From: Glycomyces amatae
GTDB taxonomy: Bacteria > Actinomycetota > Actinomycetes > Mycobacteriales > Micromonosporaceae
Length of the DNA: 64,000 nt
NCBI RefSeq assembly: GCF_020991375.1
Contig: NZ_JAJLQZ010000004.1
Location: 124,001 to 188,000, forward strand
Direction: 5' to 3'
The position numbers were made by a program, and so were the translations under genes. Below, piece after piece: positions 7,130-17,328 of the stretch. Numbering within the stretch: position 1 is the stretch's first letter; each line of letters starts with the position of its first letter. The notes beneath the pieces were generated by a model. It had not been told where the DNA came from, made no database searches, and saw nothing but the letters and a program-made list of their open reading frames with translations.

Positions 7130-9364
7130 TCAATCGCCCCGCCCCGGCCGCCACCGCGACGCCTCCGCGACCATCGCGGCGGCCGCCCACCACCACATGA
7201 GGGCGCCCACGACCAGGACCAGCCCGCCGCACACCAGGACCAGTTCCGGCGTGACCAGGTTGAGGCTCATCGCGGTCATCGGCCGCGTCACCCACACGCC
7301 CACCGCGAAACCGCCTACGGCCGCGACGAGCAGCGGCGTCCAGACCGCGAGCCCGGCCATGCCCCGGAACACGGCGAACCCGCCCGTCACGGCCGCCAGC
7401 GGCGACAGCGCCCGGCTGTGCCGGATGAACTCGCCGGCCCCTCCCACCGCGGCGACGCCCGCCAGCAGCACCAGCCCGGCCGCCCCGAACAGCCCGGCCC
7501 AGCGGGACTGGTCGCGCAGCGGCACGCCCGCCGACAGCGAGCGGCCGCCCGGCGCCGAGACGATGACGCCCATCGTGAACGCCTTCCCGGCGGACTTGAC
7601 CTCGGCGACCGGCACGTCTCCGCCGCCGGGGTCGAAGACCAGCAGCATCGTCTCCTGGTCGGCCGCCGCGAACACGGCCGAGGGGGAGGCGTTCGCCACC
7701 GTCACCGTCGCGTCGCCGTACCAGGACTCGTCCAGCCAGTGCGCGAGCCGATCGTCGGCGACGGCCCCCGACAGCTCGGTCGCCGCTCCCGGCGCGGGGC
7801 ACGGCAGGCCGAGGGCTTCGAGGTCGCGGCACTCCCCCGCGATCTCGACCGAGGCGGCCTCGGGGCCGATGGGAGCCTCCACGGACACGACGTCGACCTT
7901 GCCGCTCAAGGCGTCGAGGAAGTCCGCCGTCTGCGCTTCGGTCGCGGTGCCGTTCGCGCCGACCTGGGCCACCCGGTACCCGTACCGGTCCAGGTACCGC
8001 TCCGCCTCCACCGCCTGCTGGGAGAAGGCCCCCTGGTAGGCGAGGGTGAGGCAGAGGAGGACCGCACCCGTGGCCACGCCGGTGATCTGCCTGGCGACCG
8101 CGCGCGGATGTGCGGCGATGCGGCGCCCGACGACCAGCAGGGCGGGCCTGCCCCGGCGGCGGCCGAAGCGCTCGATTCGCCGCGCGCACCAGGCCGTGGC
8201 GACCGCGACGGCCGCGGGGAGCGTCACGACCACGCCGACCACGCCGACCAGGTTCGACAGCGGATACCCGGGCGTGTGCGCGAAGAACCGCGGCACGACC
8301 GCCCCGACGAAGAGGAACACCGGGCACAGCGCCGCCCACGCCAGGAGCACGCGCGGACGCCATGCCGGTCGCGGCCGTGTCGAGCGCCGCCCGGTCGCCC
8401 GCGCGCCCAGCAGCGCGGAGGCCAGCAGGACCGCCGCTCCGGCCGCCGCGGGGCAGGCCGCGAGCAGCCACCATCCACTGAGGAGGTCGCCGTGCGCGAT
8501 GACGAAGCCGGTGTAGGGCACGTGGAACTCGGTGAGGCTCGCGGCCCCGATCGCGACGGCGGCCAGGGCGGCCCCGGTCGCGGCGGGGAGCGCCGACTCG
8601 CCGAGCGAGATCAGGAACCGGCTGCGCCGACCGCCGCCGAGCACGGTGACCAGGTGCTCCCGGCGGTCGCGCAGCTCGGCGCCGGTGCGCACGGCGACGA
8701 CGGTCAGCAGGACCGCGGGGAGCAGGAGCATGGCGAGCGCGATCGCGACCAGCCCGCCGACGGAGAAGTCGTGTTCGACGGCGAGCCAGTGCACGCCCCG
8801 CGCGTGGGCGGGGTCGCCGCCGGTCGCGAAGCCGGTCACGTGCATGGCGCTCGCGCGCTCGGCGTCCAGCGCCGTGTCCGACCGGACGTACGCCAACTGC
8901 TCGCCCGGGTCGGCCAGCGAGTCGGGGTCGATCAGGCCCGCGAACTCGCCGTACCGCTCGGCGATCCCCTCGTCCGCGCCCTTCTCGGCCAGCCGGGGCG
9001 AGAGGTAGACCTGCCCGGGCTCGGGCCACCGGTCGAGGCCCGGCGGCAGCGGCGCGCCGGGTCCGAGGGGCTCGAGGTAGAACACCTGGAACTGGCGGCC
9101 GTCCCGCAGGTCGTCGAACGCGGGGCTCATGAGCAGCGTGTCCGATCGGGGGGCTTCGGTGTCCGCGAGGACGGGGACGCCCGCGCCCGCGCGGTCGAGC
9201 CTCGCGCTCTGGGCGAGGCCGATCGCCGCCACGGCCGCCAGCGCGAGCGACAGCGCCGCCGCGGCGGCGGCGAGCGACGCGAACCGTATCCGCCCGGCCT
9301 CGGCGCGGCGCCCGGCGGTGAAGCCGACGGCCAGCAGCCGCCGGGCGAGCCCGGGCGCGCTCAC
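7130..9364 (-). CDS. FtsX-like ABC transporter permease (MacB/LolE type)
   Basis: A 744-residue membrane protein with an N-terminal membrane segment, a large extracytoplasmic region (about residues 55-205), a first set of FtsX-domain helices (MLLLPAVLLTVVAVRTGAEL), more helices in the middle, a second extracytoplasmic region and a final four-helix block. This is the layout of duplicated FtsX-type permeases in type VII ABC systems that move lipids, peptides or drive surface signalling. It overlaps the ATPase gene by 4 bases, so the two form one transporter. The substrate is unknown. Confidence 0.88.
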   Translation of the reverse strand: MSAPGLARRLLAVGFTAGRRAEAGRIRFASLAAAAAALSLALAAVAAIGLAQSARLDRAGAGVPVLADTEAPRSDTLLMSPAFDDLRDGRQFQVFYLEPLGPGAPLPPGLDRWPEPGQVYLSPRLAEKGADEGIAERYGEFAGLIDPDSLADPGEQLAYVRSDTALDAERASAMHVTGFATGGDPAHARGVHWLAVEHDFSVGGLVAIALAMLLLPAVLLTVVAVRTGAELRDRREHLVTVLGGGRRSRFLISLGESALPAATGAALAAVAIGAASLTEFHVPYTGFVIAHGDLLSGWWLLAACPAAAGAAVLLASALLGARATGRRSTRPRPAWRPRVLLAWAALCPVFLFVGAVVPRFFAHTPGYPLSNLVGVVGVVVTLPAAVAVATAWCARRIERFGRRRGRPALLVVGRRIAAHPRAVARQITGVATGAVLLCLTLAYQGAFSQQAVEAERYLDRYGYRVAQVGANGTATEAQTADFLDALSGKVDVVSVEAPIGPEAASVEIAGECRDLEALGLPCPAPGAATELSGAVADDRLAHWLDESWYGDATVTVANASPSAVFAAADQETMLLVFDPGGGDVPVAEVKSAGKAFTMGVIVSAPGGRSLSAGVPLRDQSRWAGLFGAAGLVLLAGVAAVGGAGEFIRHSRALSPLAAVTGGFAVFRGMAGLAVWTPLLVAAVGGFAVGVWVTRPMTAMSLNLVTPELVLVCGGLVLVVGALMWWWAAAAMVAEASRWRPGRGD

Positions 9365-10053
9365 CGGCCGGTCCCGCCGCGGGCCGCGGGCCGGAGCGAA
9401 CCGCCGGTGATGGCGAGGACGCGGTCGGCGCGGTAGGCGACGGACCGGTCGTGGGTGACGACCAGCAGCGCGCAGTCGCGTTCGGCGGGAAGGGCGAACA
9501 GGAGCTCGGCGACCTTGTCGCGGTTCTCCTCGTCCAGGGCGCCGGTGGGCTCGTCGGCCAGCAGCAGGCGGGGCTCGTTGACGAGGGCCCTGGCCACGGC
9601 GACGCGCTGCCGCTCCCCGCCGGACAGCGTCTCGACGGTGGCGGCCTCGGGGACGCCGAGGCGCCGCAGGAGGCCGGCGGCGCGGTCGTGGACGCCGGTC
9701 GTGTCGGCGCCCGCCAGCATCGCGGCCAGGGCCACGTTGTCCCGCGGGCTCAGTTCCGGGAGCAGCTCGCCGAACTGGAAGACCATGCCGACGGCGCGGG
9801 CCCGCAGCCGGGCGCGGGCACCCGCCCCCAGCCCGCCGAGGTCCTCGCCGTCCACCGACACGGTGCCCGAGTCCGCTTGGAGCAGGCCGAGGATCATCGA
9901 GAGCAGTGTGGACTTGCCGGAGCCGCTGGAGCCCAGGATCGACACCGACTCGCCCGCGGCGAGCGCGAGGTCGAGCCCGTCGAAGAGCACGCGGTCGCCG
10001 ATCGCGTACGACAGGCCGCTGATCGCGAGGGCGGGGGGCGGAGGTTCGGGCAT
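9361..10053 (-). CDS. ABC transporter ATP-binding protein, LolD/MacB type
   Basis: A 230-residue ATPase with Walker A (GSSGSGKST), Q-loop (MVFQFGELLPELSP), signature (LSGGERQRVAVARAL), Walker B (LLLADEPTGALDEE) and H-loop (LVVTHD). The sequence matches the LolD/MacB/FtsE group that partners FtsX-like permeases, encoded directly downstream with a 4-base overlap. The ATG at 10053 gives the normal family length; upstream open frame is compositional. Together they make a two-gene mechanotransmission-type exporter. Confidence 0.93.
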   Translation of the reverse strand: MPEPPPPALAISGLSYAIGDRVLFDGLDLALAAGESVSILGSSGSGKSTLLSMILGLLQADSGTVSVDGEDLGGLGAGARARLRARAVGMVFQFGELLPELSPRDNVALAAMLAGADTTGVHDRAAGLLRRLGVPEAATVETLSGGERQRVAVARALVNEPRLLLADEPTGALDEENRDKVAELLFALPAERDCALLVVTHDRSVAYRADRVLAITGGSLRPAARGGTGR

Positions 10054-10184
10054 GGGGGTCTCTTCCCGTCGGGGCCGCCGTCCGGTTCGGACGGCGCCGG
10101 TCTCAGTGTGCCATCGGCTCGGCGCGCCCGCGGGCCCGCGGAGGCCCCGGTCCCCGGTGCCGCAGCGGCGCAACGCGACGGGCT

Positions 10185-10541
10185 TCAGCCGAGCCAGTCG
10201 CCGATGCCGTCCCAGGCCCTGTCCACGCGGCGCTCGATGCTGCGGTCCGCGTACTCCTCGTACGCGCCCCTGCCCGTCGCGATCGCCTCGGCGCGGCCGA
10301 GCACCGCCTGCATCAGGGGCACGCCGCCCCGCCGGTCGAGCTCCCCGCCGATCTCGCGGACGGCCGCCTCGCCCGCCCCGAGCGCGTCGGGGCCGAGGTC
10401 GGCCAGCCGCCGCGCCACGGCCTCGAGGTCCGGCGGCAGCGGCGGGTTCCGCGCCTGGACCGCGCCCGCGCGGGCCCGCATCGCCTTGTGGACGAGCTTG
10501 AAGTCGCGGCGCCCACGGCGCCGTTCGAACCACTCCCGCAT
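10185..10541 (-). CDS. Hypothetical protein, 118 aa
   Basis: It begins MREWFERRRGRRDFKLVHKAMRAR and is predicted helical, soluble and basic at the N-terminus, with no membrane segment or recognisable motif. It is separated from the ABC exporter genes by about 130 bases on the same strand, so it may be its own unit. Codon third positions look GC-rich, as expected for a real gene here. I do not recognise the family and infer no function. Confidence 0.55.
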   Translation of the reverse strand: MREWFERRRGRRDFKLVHKAMRARAGAVQARNPPLPPDLEAVARRLADLGPDALGAGEAAVREIGGELDRRGGVPLMQAVLGRAEAIATGRGAYEEYADRSIERRVDRAWDGIGDWLG

Positions 10542-10815
10542 GATCGCCTCCCCATTCGTGGACGCCGTCGGCGTCGGTCCGCACGCGGCACCAGGCGTCG
10601 CAGGAGCACCGCTCGTCGCTTCGGGAAGCCGACGGGACGAGAGGGGTGCTCGAATACCTGCCCGAACGCCGTGGTCCGAGTGTCAAGGACGCGGCCCGGG
10701 ACCGGTCCCGGGCCGGGCGCGGGGCCCCGCGGTCGGTGGCGACGCCTCGTTATCGTGAGATGACCCAGGCCGCTTCGCCCGGCGGCCGCGTCCCCGAGAG
10801 AACCGGAACTCTTCC

Positions 10816-12489
10816 ATGACCGCGTCCCCCGAGCCGCCGTCCACGCCCGACGGCGGCCCCGCACCGTCCTCCCGACCCTTCGCCGCGCCCGCCCCGCCTC
10901 CCGGCGGCGGCCAGGCCGCGCTCGGCTGGGGCCTGCTCGCGGTGGCCTTCATCGCGCTGCTGTTCGCGTACGTCCTCCCGACCGTCCGCACCGCCGCCGC
11001 GAGCACCAGCTCCGCGACCTTCCTGAGCGCGGGCGAGTTCGTCGGCGGCGAGAACTACGCGAACCTGCTCGGCGACAGGGCGTTCACCGAGGGCTTCGCT
11101 GCGGCCGCGCTGCTCGCGCTGGGCTGGGCGGTCGGCGGCGGGGCCGTGGCCTTCCTCGTCGCCTGGTGCGTGCACCTCGCCGGGCGCGGCGTCCGCCTGG
11201 CCGCGCGGATCACCGCCGTGCTCGCGGCGGTCGCCTTCGCGCCCGCCGCCTGGTCCATCGCGTCGCAGGCGGCGCACATGGAGAGCTGGAGCACCGGGGG
11301 CGCCGCGTCGCAGCCGAGCTGGTCGGCGTGGACCGCGATCGCTTCCGGGACCGTGTTCGGCATCGGCCTCCTCGTCGGCCTCGCCGCCTTCCGCGGCGGC
11401 GCCGAGACCGGCCGCCGCGCCCGCACCGTGCTCGCCGCCGCCGGGCTGACCGCGCTCGCGCTGCTCGCGGCGGGCCTCCAGTCGTTCGCGTACGGCGTGG
11501 CCACGGCCGTCCAGCCCGCGAGCCCGAACACGCACCTCTACCGGATCGCGTTCCTGATGGCCGACTCCGGCACCGCCGCCGCGGCCTCCGTGATGCTGCT
11601 GGCCCCCTTGGCGCTCCTGGGCATCGGCGCGGGGCTGGTGGTCGCGCTGGCGCGGGTGCGGATCGACGTCCCCCTGGGCGCGTCCCGGTCCGGGCCGCTC
11701 CAGGCCGACCTGCGGTCCGGCTCCCGCGAGCCGCACGGCTTCCGGCCCGGGCCCGGCGTCGGCGCGATCGCGCTGCTCGGGCTGTTCGCCGCCGGGGCGC
11801 TCATCAACCTGGAGCCGTGGCTGTCCCGCGTCGCGGACGGCCCGGGGGCGTCCTCCGGCGCCGTCGCGGCCGTGGCGAACACGTGGGGGTCGGCGCTGGT
11901 GACCACCGCGGTCGCCCTGGCCTCGGCCTTCGCGGGGGCCTTCGCGATCGGGGTGGTCCGGCCGCTCGGCGACCGGTCGCTGTGGCTGCTGCTGCCGTTC
12001 TCGCCGTGGCTGTTCGTCGGCACCGGGCCGCTCGTGCTCGAGCACTACGAGGCGCTGATCGAGGCCGAGGGCCACGGGACCTTCCTGGGCATGGCGCCGC
12101 GCGCGTGGATCGCCGTGCCCGCGCTGTTCCTGCTCACCGCGCTGCTGTGGGGCGTGGAGTCGCGGCGGCGCGAGGCGGTCGCCTCCGGCCTGAGCCCCGA
12201 GGCGGCCCGCGGGGCCGCGGTGCGGGCCGCGTGGCCGCTCGCCGCGCTGATCGGGCTCGGCGTGCTGATCGCCAACGCGCAGGACACCTACTGGCAGTTG
12301 GTGACGGGCACCCCGGACCGCGCGAGCGCCTGGAGCGCGATGGCCGCGCCGCTCACCCAGTACGGCGCCGACGCGCAGGTGGACGTGGGCATCGGGTACC
12401 CGCTGTGGCTGCTGGTCCCGTTCGCTGCGGCCGCGGTGTGCGCGGCGGTCTGGTCCCTGCCGAAGGCCGGCATCCGCACCGGGCGTTGA
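10816..12489 (+). CDS. Large membrane protein resembling fused sugar-permease halves
   Basis: A 557-residue protein with a Pro-rich N-terminal tail (about 40 residues) and about 12 hydrophobic segments. The stretch GGENYANLLGDRAFTEGFAA resembles the start of MalF-like permeases, and a later stretch (ANTWGSALVTTAVALASAFA) resembles the core of MalG-like ones. That suggests two ancient permease units in one chain, but no EAA ATPase-docking motif is evident. It is followed by a strong terminator and is convergent with purA. This reading is an inference; it may simply be an actinobacterial membrane protein of unknown role. Confidence 0.75.
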   Translation: MTASPEPPSTPDGGPAPSSRPFAAPAPPPGGGQAALGWGLLAVAFIALLFAYVLPTVRTAAASTSSATFLSAGEFVGGENYANLLGDRAFTEGFAAAALLALGWAVGGGAVAFLVAWCVHLAGRGVRLAARITAVLAAVAFAPAAWSIASQAAHMESWSTGGAASQPSWSAWTAIASGTVFGIGLLVGLAAFRGGAETGRRARTVLAAAGLTALALLAAGLQSFAYGVATAVQPASPNTHLYRIAFLMADSGTAAAASVMLLAPLALLGIGAGLVVALARVRIDVPLGASRSGPLQADLRSGSREPHGFRPGPGVGAIALLGLFAAGALINLEPWLSRVADGPGASSGAVAAVANTWGSALVTTAVALASAFAGAFAIGVVRPLGDRSLWLLLPFSPWLFVGTGPLVLEHYEALIEAEGHGTFLGMAPRAWIAVPALFLLTALLWGVESRRREAVASGLSPEAARGAAVRAAWPLAALIGLGVLIANAQDTYWQLVTGTPDRASAWSAMAAPLTQYGADAQVDVGIGYPLWLLVPFAAAAVCAAVWSLPKAGIRTGR

Positions 12490-12574
12490 GACCGCGCTGC
12501 ACCGCCGTCGACGTCGCCGCAGGCCGCACCGGCGCCCCGCGAAGGACCCGGCCGCCGCGACCGCCGACATGAGA

Positions 12575-12610
12575 CGAGGAGGGGCCCGCCGGTAGGCGGG
12601 CCCCTCCTCG
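12575..12610. terminator. Strong bidirectional terminator hairpin
   Basis: A 16-bp perfect stem (CGAGGAGGGGCCCGCC) with a GGTA loop, followed by TTCGCTTGT. It lies between the membrane-protein gene and purA, which converge on it. Confidence 0.85.
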
Positions 12611-12623
12611 TTCGCTTGTGCCG

Positions 12624-13934
<1,311 letters not shown>

Positions 13935-14023
13935 TCACCCGATTACCTGGTAAGCCTACTTGCATTCATTTATCAGGGGTCTCAGCAGGGCTGAGCACCA
14001 TGAATCGGGTCTCCGTCACACCG

Positions 14024-14029
14024 TATGGT
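14024..14029 (+). promoter_or_regulatory. -10 box for a leaderless transcript
   Basis: TATGGT lies 7 bases before the GTG at 14037, while no ribosome-binding site is seen. This spacing would put the transcription start at or next to the GTG. The -35 region is weak. Confidence 0.45.
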
Positions 14030-14036
14030 GGCGGCT

Positions 14037-14864
14037 GTGAACGTTGTCGTGTTGACACTCGTCGAAGCGGGCTGCGCCAACCCCGGACCGCGCACCCAGA
14101 CGCTGCACCTGGTGGACGAGCTCAAGTCGCGGGGCGCCGCCGTGCGCACCGTGGAGGCGGCCGCCGCCGACGAGATCGACCCGGTGCTCGACGACCCGGA
14201 CGAGCGGATCGTGCTCGCCGCGGACACGGACGAGCAGGTCAACGCCGTGGTGGCGCGGTTGCTGCGGCGCACCCTCCCGGCGGCGAGCAAGCGCCCCGAC
14301 GACCTCCCCGCCGGGCGCACGGTCGCGGACCTGCCCGCGCTCGCGGTGCTGCCGCTGAGCGGGACGCCCGGGATCGTGCGGCGGCTGGGCCTGCCCGAGA
14401 AGCCGGCCGAGGTCGCCGAGGCGGTGGCCTCCGGCGCGGTGCGCCGGACCGACCTGATGCGCCACGACGGCGGCGGCGTCGCCGTCGACGGCGTGCGCCT
14501 CGGCGGCGGCGACCGGCCCTGGCGCGGGGTGGTGAACCTCGACGACGTGGTGCTGGCGGACGGGAGCGAGCAGATCCTCGCGTGCGTGGTCGCGAACGCG
14601 GACGGGTACGCGGCCGCGGACGACATGGTGCTGGCCGAGCCGGACCCCGCGGACGGGAAGATCGACGTCGCGGTGGCGGTGCCGGTGACGGTGGGCCGCC
14701 TGCGCAAGCGCCTGCGCATCGAGGTGCGGCGGGCGCGGGGCCGGGCGGTCGCGGTGCACCCGGACGACTCGGTGACGTTCGTCCAGGACGGCCTGGTGGG
14801 GGAGCTGGGCCGCAAGCGCACCTGGTGGGTCGAGCCGGGCGCGGCCGGCTGGTACGCGGCCTGA
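14037..14864 (+). CDS. Diacylglycerol/lipid-kinase-like protein, degenerate
   Basis: About 275 residues from the preferred GTG (279 from an ATG at 14025). The segment LAVLPLSGTPGIVRRLGLPEKPAEV followed by a GAVRRTDL block aligns with the LPxGTGND..RxLGxP and xVDL blocks of diacylglycerol-kinase catalytic domains, but the catalytic-loop GTGND is replaced by SGTPG. The C-terminal half (DGKIDVAVAVPVTVGRLRKRL) matches the second lipid-kinase domain in outline. It could be an inactive or re-purposed member. It is divergent from purA. Family placement is moderate. Confidence 0.72.
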   Translation: MNVVVLTLVEAGCANPGPRTQTLHLVDELKSRGAAVRTVEAAAADEIDPVLDDPDERIVLAADTDEQVNAVVARLLRRTLPAASKRPDDLPAGRTVADLPALAVLPLSGTPGIVRRLGLPEKPAEVAEAVASGAVRRTDLMRHDGGGVAVDGVRLGGGDRPWRGVVNLDDVVLADGSEQILACVVANADGYAAADDMVLAEPDPADGKIDVAVAVPVTVGRLRKRLRIEVRRARGRAVAVHPDDSVTFVQDGLVGELGRKRTWWVEPGAAGWYAA

Positions 14865-14923
14865 GCCGAGACCCGCGCCACTTATGCGAACGGTGTGAAG
14901 AAGCGGGTCGCGAGGGTCGACGT

Positions 14924-14938
14924 GGCAAACGCTTTACC
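14924..14938. promoter_or_regulatory. LacI-family operator of the GH42 gene
   Basis: GGCAAACGCTTTACC is a near-perfect inverted repeat with the central CG typical of LacI-family sites. It lies about 45 bases before the beta-galactosidase ATG, where a repressor would block transcription until an inducing sugar is present. The regulator gene is not in the window. Confidence 0.7.
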
Positions 14939-14981
14939 GTAGCCTTGGGGCCCCGATCCCCGTTCGAGAAGGAGCTCCCCC

Positions 14982-16943
14982 ATGGCCATCGTCTACGGCG
15001 GCGACTACAACCCCGAGCAGTGGCCCCGCGAGACGTGGGCCGAGGACATGCGGCTCATGCGCGAGGCGGGCGTCAACCGCGTCAGCGTCGGCATCTTCTC
15101 CTGGGCGAAGCTCGAACCCGAGGAGGGCCGCTACGACTTCGGCTGGTTCGACGAGGTCATGGACCTCCTCGCCGCCAACGGCGTCGAGGCGTGCCTGGCC
15201 ACCCCCACCGCCTCCCCGCCGCCGTGGTTCGCCGCGACCTACCCCGAGGCCGTCATGGTCGACGCCGGCGGCCGCCAGCTCACCCACGGCTCCCGCCAGG
15301 GCTTCGACCCCTCCTCGGACGTGTACCTCGCCAAGGCCCTGAACATCACCGAGCAGATCGCCCGCCGCTACGCCGAGCACCCCGCGCTCGCCCTCTGGCA
15401 CGTCCACAACGAGTACGGCTGCCACAACGCCCGCTCCCACACCAAGGCCGCGGCCGCGAAGTTCCGCGTGTGGCTGCGCGACCGCTACGGCGACCTCGAC
15501 GGCCTCAACGCCGCCTGGGGGACCGCGTTCTGGTCCCAGTCCTACTCCGCGTGGGACCAGGTCCAGGCCCCGCTGCCGACGCCGACGATCCCGAACCCGG
15601 GCCAGGTGCTCGACTGGAAGCGGTTCTCCTCCTGGCAGCTGAAGCAGAACTACCTCGCCGAGGCCGCCGTCATCGGGAAGTACTCCGACAAGCCGATGAC
15701 CACCAACTTCATGACCGGCTCGCACCCCGACATCGACCTGTGGGAGTTCAGCGACGTGGTCGACGTCGTCGCCACCGACCACTACCTGGTCGGCGAGGAC
15801 CCGCACGTCAACCTCGGCTTCGCCGCCGACTACGCCCGCTCGCTCGGCGCCGGGAGGCCGTGGATCCTCATGGAGCACTCCACCTCCGCCGTCAACTGGC
15901 AGGGCCGCAACCGCGCCAAGGCCCCGCGCGAGATGATCCGCAACTCGTTCCAGCACTTCGCGCGCGGCGCCGACGCGATCATGTACTTCCAGTGGCGCGC
16001 CTCCCGCCAGGGCGCCGAGAAGTGGCACTCGGGGATGGTGCCGCACGCGGGCACCGACTCCAAGATCTGGCGGGAGGTCTGCGAGCTCGGCGCCCGCCTC
16101 AAGGAGCTCGCCGAGGTCGAGGGCTCGCGCGTCCACGCCGACACCGCGATCCTGTGGGACTTCCCGAACCGCTGGGCCCAGGAGCACGAGGCGCGCCCCA
16201 CCACCGACCTGGAGGCGCAGGCGGTCTTCGACGAGTACTACGCGGCGCTGTGGCGCGCCGGGATCACCGCCGACGTGGCCGAGCCCGAAGGGGACCTCTC
16301 GGGGTACCGGCTCGTGGTCGTGCCCGCGGTCTACCTGCTGTCGCGCAAGGGTGCGGCGAACCTGCGGCAGTTCGTGCACGGCGGCGGCACGGTGCTCGTG
16401 ACCCCGTACTCAGGTGTAGCCGACGAGACCGACACGGTCTACCTCGGCGGCTACCCGGGCGCGATCCGCGACGTCCTCGGAGTGCGGACCGAGGAGTTCC
16501 ACCCCCTCCTCGACGACACGGTGGCGCTGGCCTCGGGCGGGACCGGCCGGATCTGGAGCGAGGCCGCCGAGTCCACCGGCGCCGAGGTGCGCGACACGTA
16601 CGTCCTCCCGTCGACCGCCGCCCGGACCGGAGCGGACGCCCCGGCGGGGACGGCGACCCCGGCCTGGCTGGTCAACCGCTTCGGCGAGGGCACCGCGCAC
16701 TACCTGACGACGTTCCCCGACGACGCCACGCTCGACCGGATCGTCGCCGCCGCGGCCGAGGACGCCGGGGTCGCCCCGGCGGCCGAGGCGCCGGTCGGCG
16801 TCGAGGTCGTGCGCCGCGCGCACGAGGACGGCCGCAGCTGGCTGTTCTGCATCAACCACACCGGCGCCGACGCGAAGGTCAAGACCGCCGACGCCGTGGT
16901 CGACGTCCCCGCCGGAGAGGTCGTGGTCCACCGCGAGCACTAG
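14982..16943 (+). CDS. GH42 beta-galactosidase
   Basis: A 653-residue enzyme opening MAIVYGGDYNPEQWP, the signature start of family GH42. The acid/base Glu lies in WHVHNEYGCH (about residue 147) and the nucleophile Glu in PWILMEHSTSAVNW (about 297). The TIM barrel is followed by the trimerisation domain (about 390-590) and a small C-terminal domain. No signal peptide, so it cleaves imported beta-galactosides in the cytoplasm. A LacI-type operator and a good ribosome-binding site (GAAGGAGC) precede it. It stands alone; no transporter gene adjoins. Confidence 0.96.
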   Translation: MAIVYGGDYNPEQWPRETWAEDMRLMREAGVNRVSVGIFSWAKLEPEEGRYDFGWFDEVMDLLAANGVEACLATPTASPPPWFAATYPEAVMVDAGGRQLTHGSRQGFDPSSDVYLAKALNITEQIARRYAEHPALALWHVHNEYGCHNARSHTKAAAAKFRVWLRDRYGDLDGLNAAWGTAFWSQSYSAWDQVQAPLPTPTIPNPGQVLDWKRFSSWQLKQNYLAEAAVIGKYSDKPMTTNFMTGSHPDIDLWEFSDVVDVVATDHYLVGEDPHVNLGFAADYARSLGAGRPWILMEHSTSAVNWQGRNRAKAPREMIRNSFQHFARGADAIMYFQWRASRQGAEKWHSGMVPHAGTDSKIWREVCELGARLKELAEVEGSRVHADTAILWDFPNRWAQEHEARPTTDLEAQAVFDEYYAALWRAGITADVAEPEGDLSGYRLVVVPAVYLLSRKGAANLRQFVHGGGTVLVTPYSGVADETDTVYLGGYPGAIRDVLGVRTEEFHPLLDDTVALASGGTGRIWSEAAESTGAEVRDTYVLPSTAARTGADAPAGTATPAWLVNRFGEGTAHYLTTFPDDATLDRIVAAAAEDAGVAPAAEAPVGVEVVRRAHEDGRSWLFCINHTGADAKVKTADAVVDVPAGEVVVHREH

Positions 16944-16990
16944 CCCGCGGCGACGCCGAAACCGTCGCACCCCGCGCGCGGCGTCGCAGA

Positions 16991-17037
16991 CGGGGGTCCC
17001 CCGATATCCGATTCGCCGGGACCCTCCGTTCATCTTT
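16991..17037 (+). repeat. Direct repeat, unit 1
   Basis: A 47-base unit with GGGGGTCCCC, TCCGATTCGCCGGGA and CCTCCGTTCA blocks. It matches the unit at 17081 at nearly all positions. Confidence 0.75.
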
Positions 17038-17052
17038 CGGCCCGGGGCGCCG

Positions 17053-17092
17053 TGTCGGACCCCGGCCGTAATGTTGTGAACGGGGGGTCCCC
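17053..17092 (-). repeat. Dispersed intergenic repeat, copy h (diverged)
   Basis: Read on the minus strand it has CCCCCCGTTCACAAC, then a GC-rich middle, then CGGGGTCCGACA, matching the core CCCCCGGTTCAACAAC...GGGGGTCCGACA of the other copies. The middle differs. Confidence 0.5.
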
Positions 17093-17129
17093 GGGTGTCC
17101 GATTCGCCGGGAACCTCCGTTCACATTTT
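17081..17129 (+). repeat. Direct repeat, unit 2
   Basis: The second unit, 90 bases after the first, with GGGGGGTCCCC, GTCCGATTCGCCGGGA and CCTCCGTTCACATTTT. It overlaps the end of copy h of the dispersed repeat. Confidence 0.75.
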
Positions 17130-17328
17130 CACACCGCGAACCTTGAAGCGGCCGAAGGGAAAACCCTCCTTCGGCCGCCCCTGCGTCCCATGTCACCGGA
17201 CGTCTGTGGCCATGCTCGCCACCTGATCGAAATCGGATCGTTATCTAGGTGAGGCATGCTGGTCAGCGCCCACGCGGAAGTCCGGCGCGGGCGCATCGCA
17301 GCGGAACGGCGACATGGAGGGGCGGGGC

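Larger units (their letters stand above)
16944..17328. other. Intergenic region with repeats
   Basis: This 385-bp stretch has no supported gene. It contains two direct repeats (16991-17037 and 17081-17129) and, between them on the minus strand, a diverged copy of the dispersed repeat. A sequence similar to a promoter region (GAAATCGGATCGTTATCTAGG, about 17228-17248) precedes the SGNH hydrolase gene. Confidence 0.6.

Noticed and set aside
6722-9436. A very long plus-strand frame (904 codons) opposite the FtsX-like permease
   Set aside because: It is the antisense shadow of the 7130-9364 gene; sequence is low-complexity Arg/Gly/Pro and has no domain.
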